In this document: positions 55,045 to 62,164 of the stretch, in pieces
Layout of the letters: each line of letters begins with the position of its first letter
Position numbering within the stretch: the first letter of the stretch is position 1
From: Bacillota bacterium
GTDB lineage: Bacteria > Bacillota > Clostridia > Lachnospirales > Lachnospiraceae
Length of the DNA stretch: 64,000 bases
Assembly (NCBI GenBank): GCA_023407575.1
Contig: JAEYLX010000018.1
Coordinates: 1 to 64,000, forward strand
Direction of reading: 5' to 3'
Translations under genes and position numbers: made by a program
The notes under the pieces: model-generated
Seen by the model: the letters and a program-made list of their open reading frames with translations, nothing else
Database searches by the model: none
What the model was told of the DNA's origin: nothing

Positions 55045-55117
55045 GCTAAAAGTGAGTAAAATATACTAAAAGCAAAAATAAGTTTAACTTACAGCTTGAC
55101 AACTAGCTAAAAGAGAG
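55025..55117. promoter_or_regulatory. Operator-like CTAAAAG cluster (four copies)
   Basis: CTAAAAGAGA 55025-55034, CTAAAAGTGAG 55046-55056, CTAAAAGCA 55066-55074 and CTAAAAGAGAG 55107-55117, all in one orientation. The first lies in the repressor promoter and the last in the rightward promoter. A fifth copy is at 55560. Confidence 0.6.
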
Positions 55118-55123
55118 TATAAT
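55096..55123 (+). promoter_or_regulatory. Rightward (early) promoter of the tail cluster
   Basis: Consensus TTGACA 55096-55101 and TATAAT 55118-55123 with a 16-bp spacer that is almost filled by the operator-like word CTAAAAGAGAG. It points through the heptamer array toward the sigma-like gene at 55729. Confidence 0.75.
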
Positions 55124-55241
55124 TTATGATATAGGCAGGAAATATTAGTGAATTAATTGCTGGGGTGAAGGGGAAGTAATTCGTTAAAAGTAGAGAAACA
55201 AAGGATATAAAACGTAGGAGATTAATTTAGTAAGTAGCTAA

Positions 55242-55434
55242 AAAATACGAAATACGAAATACGAAATACGAAATACGAAATACAAAATACAAAATACAAA
55301 ATACAAAATACAAAATACAAAATACAAAATACAAAATACAAAATACAAAATACAAAATACAAAATACAAAATACAAAATACAAAATACAAAATGCAAAAT
55401 ACAAAATATAAAATACAAAATACAAAATACAAAG
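55242..55434. repeat. Heptamer tandem array (about 27 units)
   Basis: Seven-base units, first GAAATAC (about five copies) and then AAAATAC (over twenty), with a few variants (AAAATGC, AAAATAT) near the right end. It is AT-rich and non-coding on the plus strand; the long minus-strand frames across it are artefacts. It lies between the rightward promoter and the sigma-like gene, so unit number sets the leader length there. The rest of the 55124-55728 leader has no gene. Confidence 0.9.
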
Positions 55435-55544
55435 TAATAAGTAAAAAAGTAAAGCACTGTGAAGTGCAAAACACTAAGAAGCTATGGTTAGGAATATATA
55501 TTGTAATAATAGGTCTATTTTAAAATAATAGACATGGATTTTTG

Positions 55545-55572
55545 TACTCTTTCAGCTATCTAAAAGAGAGCG
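55545..55572. promoter_or_regulatory. Fifth operator-like site, inverted pair
   Basis: CTAAAAGAGAG at 55560-55570 faces a related word on the other strand (TACTCTTTCAG at 55545-55555), giving a dyad. It is about 160 bp before the sigma-like gene. Confidence 0.45.
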
Positions 55573-55728
55573 GTATTACTTGTTATTTTAACTTTCGGAA
55601 AACAATCATTGGAAATGTACGAATGAGTAAGTCTATGTATACGGGCTGATAGATTAGAGAGCTTTTCATTAATTTGGGAGAATTTATTGTAGGACAAGTT
55701 GTGGGCATAATAAAAAAGGAGGATTTAA

Positions 55729-56175
55729 ATGAAAGAATATGAATTAAACCAATACCGTGCTATTAAAATTGAGATTGAAGATTTAACCTTTCGTATTAAA
55801 CGTTTAGAAGAGATGGGAATTCCGATGATATCGGATCGAGTGAAGGGATCTTCAAAACACTTTCCATATATAGAGAAACATATTTATATCTCGGGTGTGG
55901 ATACACAGGCAAATGAAAGACGTAAGAAGTGGATAGATGAATTGCAAAGAAAGCGTAATCAAAAACTGGAAGAACTTTTAGAGATGGAATGTCAAATTCA
56001 TGATTACATATATACCATAACGGACAGTGAAATTAGGCAGATATTTATTTATCGCTATGTTGACGGTATGTCCCAGGAAGAAATCGGGATGAAGCTGCAC
56101 ATGGACCGAAGTGGAGTTTCCAAGCGTATTACAAAGCAGTTGGGGGAGGGCAAAGTTAAGTGCAAAATGGTGTAA
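55729..56175 (+). CDS. Sigma-region-4-like late regulator of the tail cluster
   Basis: A 148-residue protein. The first 80 residues are coiled-coil-like and charged; residues about 97-140 form a sigma-70 region 4-type helix-turn-helix (RYVDGMSQEEIGMKLHMDRSGVSKRI). It lacks a region 2, so it is shorter than a full sigma factor, like the phage late regulators of the ArpU/DUF1492 and PBSX Xpf kind. GGAGG precedes the ATG. An ECF-looking promoter sequence lies ten bases after its stop and two more lie before the tail operon, which suggests they are its targets. Confidence 0.75.
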   Translation: MKEYELNQYRAIKIEIEDLTFRIKRLEEMGIPMISDRVKGSSKHFPYIEKHIYISGVDTQANERRKKWIDELQRKRNQKLEELLEMECQIHDYIYTITDSEIRQIFIYRYVDGMSQEEIGMKLHMDRSGVSKRITKQLGEGKVKCKMV

Positions 56176-56184
56176 GAGGAAAGT

Positions 56185-56212
56185 GGAACGCAAATCACAA
56201 ATAATGCTGTTA
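56185..56212 (+). promoter_or_regulatory. ECF-like late promoter, copy 1
   Basis: GGAAC 56185-56189, 17 bp, CTGTTA 56207-56212, followed by the shared GGTAGTAT. The surrounding 45 bp match copies 2 and 3. It lies upstream of the acetyltransferase gene. Confidence 0.5.
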
Positions 56213-56402
56213 GACTGGTAGTATCGAGGGTTGCAGTTTAAAAGCTTAATATAGATAAACCTAGTCTAGTGCAATCATGATTTAAGAAAAGCTATGTGCA
56301 GTATTTCTTTAATTATGTTATAATACGCATTGTTTTAACTAAAATTCAATCATCTATAGTAAGATTGAAATGATAGATATTAGGAATGTGCGAGGTGACT
56401 TT

Positions 56403-56936
56403 ATGAGTAGTATTACATATAGAAATTTAACACTGGAAGAGTGTAATCGTATAAATGAAATGAACCCATCTCAATATATAGGAAAAGCATGGAGAGAAGT
56501 GGATGGGAAACGGCAATTAATAGAAATTAATTACCAGGATTGTGATTGGCCAAATGGATATGAATATCACCACAGCCGTTTAATAGATACAATTATGAAT
56601 AACGGAAGTGCTATTGGTGCATTTGATACCTATAATAAGTTATTAGGTTTTGTAACAATAAATCGCCAGTTCTTTGGCAAAAGGCATAAGTATGTTTTAC
56701 TAGATCAATTGTTTATAACATTAGAAAGTAGAAATAAAGGAATAGGTAAAGCATTATTTCTACTTTCTGCAAATGTAGCAAGAGAATGGAAAGCGGATAA
56801 ACTTTATATTTGTGCAGGCTCAGCAGAGGAAACAATTGCTTTTTATTTTGCAATAGGATGTAAAGAGGCGGAAGAGATAAACAAAGAGCGATACGAAATG
56901 GATATAAGAGATTATCAACTGGAATTCTCATTATAG
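56403..56936 (+). CDS. GNAT-family acetyltransferase
   Basis: A 177-residue GNAT protein. The acetyl-CoA-binding signature is ESRNKGIGKALFLLSANVA (Q/RxxGxG/A type), with LDQLFITLE as the preceding strand and CAGSAEETIAFYFAIGC near the end. ATG 56403 follows AGGTGAC; an earlier in-frame codon at 56370 has no ribosome site. It sits between the regulator and the tail genes, behind promoter copy 1 and before a terminator, so it looks like an inserted accessory gene rather than a tail part. Substrate unknown. Confidence 0.8.
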   Translation: MSSITYRNLTLEECNRINEMNPSQYIGKAWREVDGKRQLIEINYQDCDWPNGYEYHHSRLIDTIMNNGSAIGAFDTYNKLLGFVTINRQFFGKRHKYVLLDQLFITLESRNKGIGKALFLLSANVAREWKADKLYICAGSAEETIAFYFAIGCKEAEEINKERYEMDIRDYQLEFSL

Positions 56937-56986
56937 TCTATTTATATAGCATAATATGTTTAAAGTAAAAATAAATAAGTCTTTAT

Positions 56987-57013
56987 ATAGGCGGATGCCT
57001 CCGCCTATTTTTT
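56987..57013 (+). terminator. Terminator after the acetyltransferase gene
   Basis: ATAGGCGGA and TCCGCCTAT form a perfect stem with a TGCC loop, followed by six T. It isolates the acetyltransferase from the tail operon. Confidence 0.9.
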
Positions 57014-57062
57014 ATGGATTTATTTAATGGCGCTGAATATAAAATTGATTGAAAAAGTAGTT

Positions 57063-57090
57063 GGAACACATATCACAAATGAAGCTGTTA
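57063..57090 (+). promoter_or_regulatory. ECF-like late promoter, copy 2
   Basis: GGAAC 57063-57067, 17 bp, CTGTTA 57085-57090, then AAATAGTAGTATGGAAAG. The next copy lies 107 bp downstream and is nearly identical over 60 bp, so the two arose by duplication. Confidence 0.55.
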
Positions 57091-57169
57091 AAATAGTAGT
57101 ATGGAAAGTTGCAGTCATAAAGAATTGCATAGGTAAGCTTTTTATCTAAGTTTTATTAAAAAAGCAGCT

Positions 57170-57197
57170 GGAACACATATCACAAATAAAGCTGTTA
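57170..57197 (+). promoter_or_regulatory. ECF-like late promoter, copy 3
   Basis: GGAAC 57170-57174, 17 bp, CTGTTA 57192-57197, then AAATAGTAGTATGGAAAG. It is the nearest copy to the tail operon, about 470 bp before the first small gene. No gene lies between; that stretch holds a MITE-like repeat with palindrome. Confidence 0.55.
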
Positions 57198-57365
57198 AAA
57201 TAGTAGTATGGAAAGCTGCAACAAATTAAATAGCTATACCTCCTCCTTTAGATAAACAATTAACATTGGTTGCGTTTGGTGCGCGGGGTTATGTAATCAA
57301 GAAGAAATTCAGTGGGTGGGCAAGTGGTTACAATTAATTGTTTCTATTGAAATAAATGCATATAT

Positions 57366-57503
57366 TTAGAACCAAGCTCGAAAACCTACGGTTTCCTTGC
57401 TGTTTGGTTCTCGCCTATCATAGTACTTAAAACAGTAGCTTTAGAAAGTAATCTTTCTAAAGCTACTGTTTTAAATATTATGATAGGCTCTGAACTTTAC
57501 AAA
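57366..57503. repeat. MITE-like repeat interrupted by a long palindrome
   Basis: GAACCAAGCTCGAAAACC (from 57369) through TTGGTTCTC is the repeat core; TCTGAAC...TTACAAA (from 57489) is its far end. Between them lies 57413-57488: outer arms GCCTATCATA/TATGATAGGC and inner perfect 22-bp arms (57427-57448 and 57453-57474) around TAAT. The palindrome looks inserted into the repeat and could form a very stable hairpin in the tail operon leader. Confidence 0.7.
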
Positions 57504-57664
57504 TTCCAGCTCCCTTTACGTTATGTAAAAGGAGCTGTGATTTTATATAGAAGATAAAATGCAATGGTCTTTTTCCTGCTTGAAGACGTAAAAGAACAAG
57601 GACAGGTACCATATCAGGAGATGGAATACTCGTAAAAAACCGTAGATATAGGAAGGAGAAATTC

Positions 57665-57859
57665 ATGAATTTTTTAGAGGTATTACAAGCACAGGGGTTG
57701 TCCGAAAAGCAAATTAGTTCAATTACAGATGCAATGCTTAGCAACAAGATATTCATAACCTATGAGGAAAAGATAGAAGAGCGCTTTTCAAAAATGAAAC
57801 AGCAAAGAGACAGACTAAGAGCCAGATTAGAATTAATCGAAAAGGCACTTCGTTCGTAA
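57665..57859 (+). CDS. Small helical protein, first gene of the tail operon
   Basis: A 64-residue acidic/basic protein, predicted almost wholly helical with a coiled-coil second half (EEKIEERFSKMKQQRDRLRA). GGAAGGAG precedes the ATG. It precedes the tail terminator gene by 24 bp. It has no membrane segment, so it is not a holin. Size and place resemble the small proteins that precede tail genes in PBSX-like clusters, but I do not recognise a family. Confidence 0.55.
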   Translation: MNFLEVLQAQGLSEKQISSITDAMLSNKIFITYEEKIEERFSKMKQQRDRLRARLELIEKALRS

Positions 57860-57883
57860 TGAGAGAGGAAGTGAAGATGAAGC

Positions 57884-58294
57884 ATGATAGATATAATAAA
57901 GGATGCGATTAAAGCAAAGCTAGAGGAGCTATATCCTTCGGGACATACAGTATTCGATGAAGTATTACCGGAGGCATTTACAAAGCCCTCCTTTTTAATC
58001 ATGTTAACGGAGCAAAGTTATCAAAAGAGCTTGGGGGAGAGATTTTCTAGTGAGGTCTTTTTTGATATCTCCTACTATAGTGATCAACCAGCAAAACGTA
58101 TGGATTGCATCAGAGTTCAGGAGGAATTGCTACGTGCCTTTGAGGCTGTAGGAACATTTCATGTTAGAAATAAGAAAGCAAAGATAACTGACGATGTGTT
58201 GCATTTTACCTTCGATATCCGTTACAGCGAAAGGAAAGAAGAGCTGGCCTCCAGCCTTATGCAGCAAAAAGAGATTAGTATTGTCAACGAATGA
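57884..58294 (+). CDS. Phage tail terminator-like protein
   Basis: A 136-residue protein resembling the tail terminator family of contractile tails: an N-terminal helix (IDIIKDAIKAKLEELYP), then alternating strands (FDEVLPEAF, KPSFLIMLTEQSY) and VFFDISYYSD. Tail terminators cap the tube and sheath once full length is reached. It directly precedes the sheath gene, which is the expected place. The ribosome site is weak. In a tailocin it would form the head-distal cap in place of a head-tail joint. Confidence 0.6.
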   Translation: MIDIIKDAIKAKLEELYPSGHTVFDEVLPEAFTKPSFLIMLTEQSYQKSLGERFSSEVFFDISYYSDQPAKRMDCIRVQEELLRAFEAVGTFHVRNKKAKITDDVLHFTFDIRYSERKEELASSLMQQKEISIVNE

Positions 58295-58326
58295 GTTAGA
58301 ATAAAAAAATATAAAGGAGGGTTATC

Positions 58327-59370
58327 ATGTCAGGAACATGGACCAGTCAAAATAAAATTTTACCAGGAGCATATATCAACTTTCTTACCAACGCTCCATT
58401 ATCCATCACCCCTGGAGATAGGGGAGTTGTAGTATTACTTAAGGAAATGAGTGTTGGCGTAGCCGGTGAAATTTACACCGTAACTGCAACTAATAGCGAT
58501 TATCCTTCCGGTGTCACAGCGCAGGATAAGCTTCTTGTAAATGAAGCTTTAAAGGGAGCACAAACAGTTCTTGTATATAATTTGGGTACCAGCCACACCT
58601 TAGAAGTAGTGGAAACCGCATTAACAAAATTAAAAACTGTACAGTTTAATACTTTATGCTACCCTTACGATTCAACAGAAGTAGCAGCAACGAAAACCGC
58701 TATTGTTACTTGGATTGAAGCACTAAGAACAAATGACGGCGTAAAAGCACAGGTAGTTCTGGCAAATCAGACAGCGGATAAAGAAAGTGTAATCAATGTT
58801 GGTAACGGTGTGGTATTATCCGATGGTACTACATTGACCGCAGCACAGACAACCGCCTGGGTTGCAGGTGTAACCGCTGGTGCTAATATTAATCAGTCCA
58901 ATACAGGTAAGCTGTATATGGATGCAGTTGATGTAGCACCAAGAATGACAAAATCCGAAATGGAAGCAGCGATTACAGCTGGTAAATTCATCTTTAAGGT
59001 AAATTCTGCTCAGAACGTTAGTGCAGTTTATGATATTAATTCATTGACTACCACGACAGTGGATAAGGGCGAAGTATTTAGAAAGAACAGAGTGATTCGT
59101 ACTATTGACGGTATTAACAATGATATAGTAGAGATCTTTGAAGCTAATTACGTGGGTAAAGTAAACAATAATGATGATGGCAGATCATTGCTTAGAGCGA
59201 CCTTAATTGAATATTTTGGTGAACTTTTGAGACTTTCTGCAATTGAGAATTTCACAGAAGAAGATGTGACTGTTTCAGCAGGAATTAGCAATGATGCCGT
59301 TGTTATTGAATGTTATGTACAGCCAGTTGACAGTGTAGAGAAAATCTATATCACTGTAAATTTAGCTTAA
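58327..59370 (+). CDS. Contractile tail sheath protein (XkdK-like)
   Basis: A 347-residue sheath protein. Typical features are the N-terminal GAYINFLTNAPLSITPGDRGVV strand pair region, a central variable domain and the C-terminal sheath domain (RVIRTIDGINNDIVEIFEANYVGKVNNNDDGR, LLRATLIEYFGEL) that forms the interlocking mesh. Length and domains match PBSX XkdK-like and diffocin sheaths, shorter than myophage sheaths. Contraction of this protein drives the tube through the target envelope. GGAGGG precedes the ATG. Start of strongly conserved tail order. Confidence 0.9.
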   Translation: MSGTWTSQNKILPGAYINFLTNAPLSITPGDRGVVVLLKEMSVGVAGEIYTVTATNSDYPSGVTAQDKLLVNEALKGAQTVLVYNLGTSHTLEVVETALTKLKTVQFNTLCYPYDSTEVAATKTAIVTWIEALRTNDGVKAQVVLANQTADKESVINVGNGVVLSDGTTLTAAQTTAWVAGVTAGANINQSNTGKLYMDAVDVAPRMTKSEMEAAITAGKFIFKVNSAQNVSAVYDINSLTTTTVDKGEVFRKNRVIRTIDGINNDIVEIFEANYVGKVNNNDDGRSLLRATLIEYFGELLRLSAIENFTEEDVTVSAGISNDAVVIECYVQPVDSVEKIYITVNLA

Positions 59371-59386
59371 TTAGGAGGGAAAATAA

Positions 59387-59860
59387 ATGGCAAAAAACTA
59401 TACAAGATTAGCAGATACAATTACAGCGCAAGAAGGAACTGCAATAATTACCATTGGAGGTGTCAATAGAGAATTATTTGAGATTTCCAGCTTAAGAGCG
59501 CAGCTCGATATGATCGTACAGGAAAGAAGAATGCTTGGCCATCGAATGACCCAGCATAAAGTGACTGGTGTAACAGGAACAGGATCAGCAACTTTATACT
59601 TTATGAATAGTCAACAATTAAAGCAGGCAATTAAATATATCAAAGGTGGTACTCACGAAACCATTAAGTTAAAAGTAAAAAACAATGATCCTCAATCCAC
59701 AGTTGGAGTACAGGAGGTTGAGTTAAGTAATGTTATTTTCAATACTATCCCTGTTACAGCTTTAGAGGAATCCGACGATCCAATTACTTTTGATTCAGAC
59801 TTTACCTTTGACGATATTGTGCAGCTGAAGTATTTTAAAACACCAGAAAATTATAGATAG
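59387..59860 (+). CDS. Tail tube protein (XkdM-like)
   Basis: A 157-residue inner tube protein following the sheath gene by 16 bp, as in PBSX. It begins YTRLADTITAQEGTAIITI, with REL and the later GTGSATLYFMNS, then EVELSNVIFNTIPV and DSDFTFDD near the end, all features of the XkdM family. Hexameric rings of this protein form the tube that is driven out on contraction. A strong ribosome site precedes the ATG. Confidence 0.9.
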   Translation: MAKNYTRLADTITAQEGTAIITIGGVNRELFEISSLRAQLDMIVQERRMLGHRMTQHKVTGVTGTGSATLYFMNSQQLKQAIKYIKGGTHETIKLKVKNNDPQSTVGVQEVELSNVIFNTIPVTALEESDDPITFDSDFTFDDIVQLKYFKTPENYR

Positions 59861-59867
59861 GTAGAAT

Positions 59868-60006
59868 GTAACTGCTCGGAACCATGCAGAATATATAAAA
59901 ATTAGCCATGAAAGCTTTCTAAGGAAAATTTTTAAAATATTCAAGTGTGGCGAGAGCCAAACAGCGAGGAAACCGAAGGTTTTCGAGCTTGGTTCTAAAA
60001 AGTTAC
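59868..60006. repeat. MITE-like repeat inside the tail operon (139 bp)
   Basis: GTAACTGCTCGGAACCA at the left and TGGTTCTAAAAAGTTAC at the right are imperfect inverted repeats. Read on the minus strand it matches 42684-42824 along its length. It fills the gap between the tube and chaperone genes, begins eight bases after the tube stop, and has no coding frame. Confidence 0.75.
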
Positions 60007-60025
60007 CATAATATAATAAATTGTT

Positions 60026-60048
60026 GGGAGCCTTCAAGGCTCCCTTTA
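60026..60048 (+). terminator. Weak terminator-like hairpin between tube and chaperone genes
   Basis: GGGAGCC and GGCTCCC form a perfect stem around TTCAA, followed by TTTATATAA. The T-run is short, so partial readthrough is expected; this could lower expression of the minor tail proteins relative to sheath and tube. Confidence 0.5.
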
Positions 60049-60065
60049 TATAAGGAGAGAAAGAT

Positions 60066-60470
60066 ATGAGTTCGTTAAATGCGTTTTTACATCCAGTTCA
60101 AGTAGAAAATAAAGAAGTTGTAATATCAAAAAGATTCATGGATAATGGCAAGCCTGTTCCATTTGTTATTCGACCAATTACAGAAATGGAAAATAGTCAG
60201 TTAATTAAAAAATATACCAGAAAAGATAAAGCAGGCAGAGATACCCTTGACCGAACAGAATATGCGCATGCTTTAGTAGCAAGTGCAGTTGTTTTTCCCG
60301 AACTAGCCAATGCAGAGCTTCAAAAAAAATATAATGTTCTGGGTGAAACCTCACTGCTCACAGAAATGCTGAATGTAGGTGAATATGCGGTACTATCCCA
60401 AATGGTAAGTGAACTAAGTGGCTTAAATCAGGATATTAACACCGATATGGAAGAAGTAAAAAACGAATAA
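60066..60470 (+). CDS. Tail assembly chaperone (XkdN-like, gpG type)
   Basis: A 134-residue protein of the XkdN family: NAFLHPVQVENKEVVISKRF, FVIRPITEMEN, RTEYAHALVASAVVFPELANAELQ, and GEYAVLSQMV. Such chaperones coat the tape measure protein before the tube polymerises. It ends in VKNE and TAA, but a slippery heptamer at 60458 lets a fraction of ribosomes move to the -1 frame and make a longer product. AAGGAGAG precedes the ATG. Confidence 0.88.
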   Translation: MSSLNAFLHPVQVENKEVVISKRFMDNGKPVPFVIRPITEMENSQLIKKYTRKDKAGRDTLDRTEYAHALVASAVVFPELANAELQKKYNVLGETSLLTEMLNVGEYAVLSQMVSELSGLNQDINTDMEEVKNE

Positions 60471-60652
60471 GGCAAGGTGATGCGGAGTTTGTTTTAACAC
60501 ATTTCGCCTTGCAAAAACTTCATATTCTTCCTTCTACATTATTAAATATGAATCAAAGAGAAAAGGCATTTGTCTACGCGAGTATTCAAATGAGGCTAGA
60601 GGAGGAGAAAAAACAGCAAAAGAATCTTAGAACGAAAGGAGGAAGACGTTAA
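60066..60652 (+). CDS. Frameshifted tail assembly chaperone fusion (gpGT type)
   Basis: A -1 shift at A AAA AAC (60458-60464, in the zero-frame phase GTA AAA AAC) fuses the XkdN-like protein to a second frame starting RIRQGDAEFVLTHFALQ and ending at TAA 60650-60652. The product is about 195 residues. The second frame alone has no credible start codon or ribosome site yet is free of stops and protein-like (FALQKLHILPSTLLNMNQ, then a charged helix). The gpG/gpGT frameshift before the tape measure gene is conserved in long-tailed phages. The efficiency is not known. Confidence 0.85.
60458..60464 (+). promoter_or_regulatory. Programmed -1 frameshift slippery site
   Basis: AAAAAAC in the correct X XXY YYZ phase, four bases before the zero-frame TAA (60468-60470). 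Downstream of it the -1 frame continues for 62 codons. Confidence 0.85.
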
Positions 60653-62164
60653 ATGATATATCAAAACGATATCTATCCACTGGTAAGTGATATAGTAGAT
60701 AAATTTAGTGATTTAAATCAATTAGTTAATAATGCTTCTTTCAAGTTAGATACTTTAAACCAAATTTCTAATAACACATCATTTAAATTAGATACTTTAA
60801 ACCAATTAGTTAATAGTGCATCTTTTAAATTAGATGTTTCAAATCAAATAGCCAGTGCATCTTCGTATAAGTTAGATAGCCTAATACAAATTGGCAATAT
60901 TTCATCATATAAATTAGATATGTTATATCAGGGTATGGACGAACTAAATACTCACTTAGACATATTGGCCTTAAATGCCATAAACAATGATAACAATAAT
61001 TTCACACAAATGGCTAATTTATATATAAACGGTGTAAATGCGTTGATTAGTGGGTTAAATACCTGGGATAAGCTGGATAACATAACTTTATTAAATGCAT
61101 TTTTACTTAAAATGACATCCCAGATCTTTGAAGCTATAAACACTAAAGGTAGTGAAATAAATTCAATTTTGGTTTCTTCAAATGCAGTGGTTGTATCGGC
61201 GATTTCAACATTTTATAAAACTTTGATGGGTGAAGTTTTAAAATCAAATAATTATCTACAAAGTTTAGCTGCTATGAACTTAATGGAGGTTAATTTATTA
61301 GGAAACATTTCAACTAGTATGATTGGCTTAGGTCAAGGTGGTTCAGGTGGAGAATCAAGTGGTATGCTCGATATAGTAGATGGTATCACAACTGGTCTAC
61401 TTGTGGAGTCCGCAGCTTCAGCAGCATCTGGTGCAGCAGCGACTGGATTAGCTGTAGCAGGTGCAGTTACTGGGCCTGTTGGGTTGCTAGTTGCGGGATT
61501 AGTTTCAGCAGGCTTTTCAATTTATGGTCATTATAAAGAAGGAAAAGAGCAAGAGAAGATAGCAGAGCAACAAGAAGCCGCTAGACTAGAGATGGCCAAT
61601 AAGCAAGCCGACATGATGAATAATTTGGGCTTTATGCTTGATCCTAATACTAATGCAACAACAAGGGATGAGGCATACAGTAAGATAGTAAATTCAACCT
61701 TAGGAACTGAAGGAACGTCAACAACAGGAATGGGTAGTAGTACAACATCTATACCAGACCTTGAAGCAACTTTGCCTGCTATTGAATACTACTCACCACC
61801 AGTACAGAAACCCCATCCCATGGAAGAGGGATTACCTGGTTTTGCCCAGTATGATGGACAAACAACATTACCCGTACAAATTGCCAATAACACTATAGAT
61901 GAATTGTATTTTGACAAGATATATGATGAACCTAGCTCTTCTAACAAAGTAAATAGTATGCTAGATGAAACTGACGTACCCAACTTTGGTGGTAATATTA
62001 ACAATAACGAGTCAAAAACCGAGCAGCCAGCTATTGCACCGAATATAACAATTAATTTTGGAGATGTTCATGAAACAGTTGATTTAGACGTAGTGGTTGA
62101 GTATTTAAGAAAAATCCTCGTGGAAGAAATGGGTAAGACACCAGAAGGAGTATATTATGCGTAA
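60653..62164 (+). CDS. Tape measure protein
   Basis: A 503-residue protein directly after the chaperone genes, the usual tape measure place. Residues 18-100 are six repeats of about 14 residues (xSFKLDTLNQLVNxA), then a helical stretch; residues about 240-290 are Ala/Gly-rich and hydrophobic, as in tape measure membrane segments; the end has ITINFGDVHETVDLD. It sets tail length; at roughly 0.15 nm per residue this predicts a short tail of around 75 nm, which is an estimate. GGAGGAAG precedes the ATG, which abuts the frameshift stop. Confidence 0.75.
   Translation: MIYQNDIYPLVSDIVDKFSDLNQLVNNASFKLDTLNQISNNTSFKLDTLNQLVNSASFKLDVSNQIASASSYKLDSLIQIGNISSYKLDMLYQGMDELNTHLDILALNAINNDNNNFTQMANLYINGVNALISGLNTWDKLDNITLLNAFLLKMTSQIFEAINTKGSEINSILVSSNAVVVSAISTFYKTLMGEVLKSNNYLQSLAAMNLMEVNLLGNISTSMIGLGQGGSGGESSGMLDIVDGITTGLLVESAASAASGAAATGLAVAGAVTGPVGLLVAGLVSAGFSIYGHYKEGKEQEKIAEQQEAARLEMANKQADMMNNLGFMLDPNTNATTRDEAYSKIVNSTLGTEGTSTTGMGSSTTSIPDLEATLPAIEYYSPPVQKPHPMEEGLPGFAQYDGQTTLPVQIANNTIDELYFDKIYDEPSSSNKVNSMLDETDVPNFGGNINNNESKTEQPAIAPNITINFGDVHETVDLDVVVEYLRKILVEEMGKTPEGVYYA

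Noticed and set aside
55242..55434. CRISPR-like periodicity
   Set aside because: The unit is seven bases with no unique spacers; it is a simple tandem array.
55222..55474. Three overlapping minus-strand frames of FCILYFV repeats
   Set aside because: A 7-base repeat with no stop on one strand opens all three frames; no start signal and no plausible protein.
56176..56241. Stop-codon readthrough extension of the sigma-like gene (22 more codons in frame)
   Set aside because: The same stretch recurs twice in non-coding DNA with no upstream gene, so it is better explained as a repeated promoter element; kept as an alternative in the finding.
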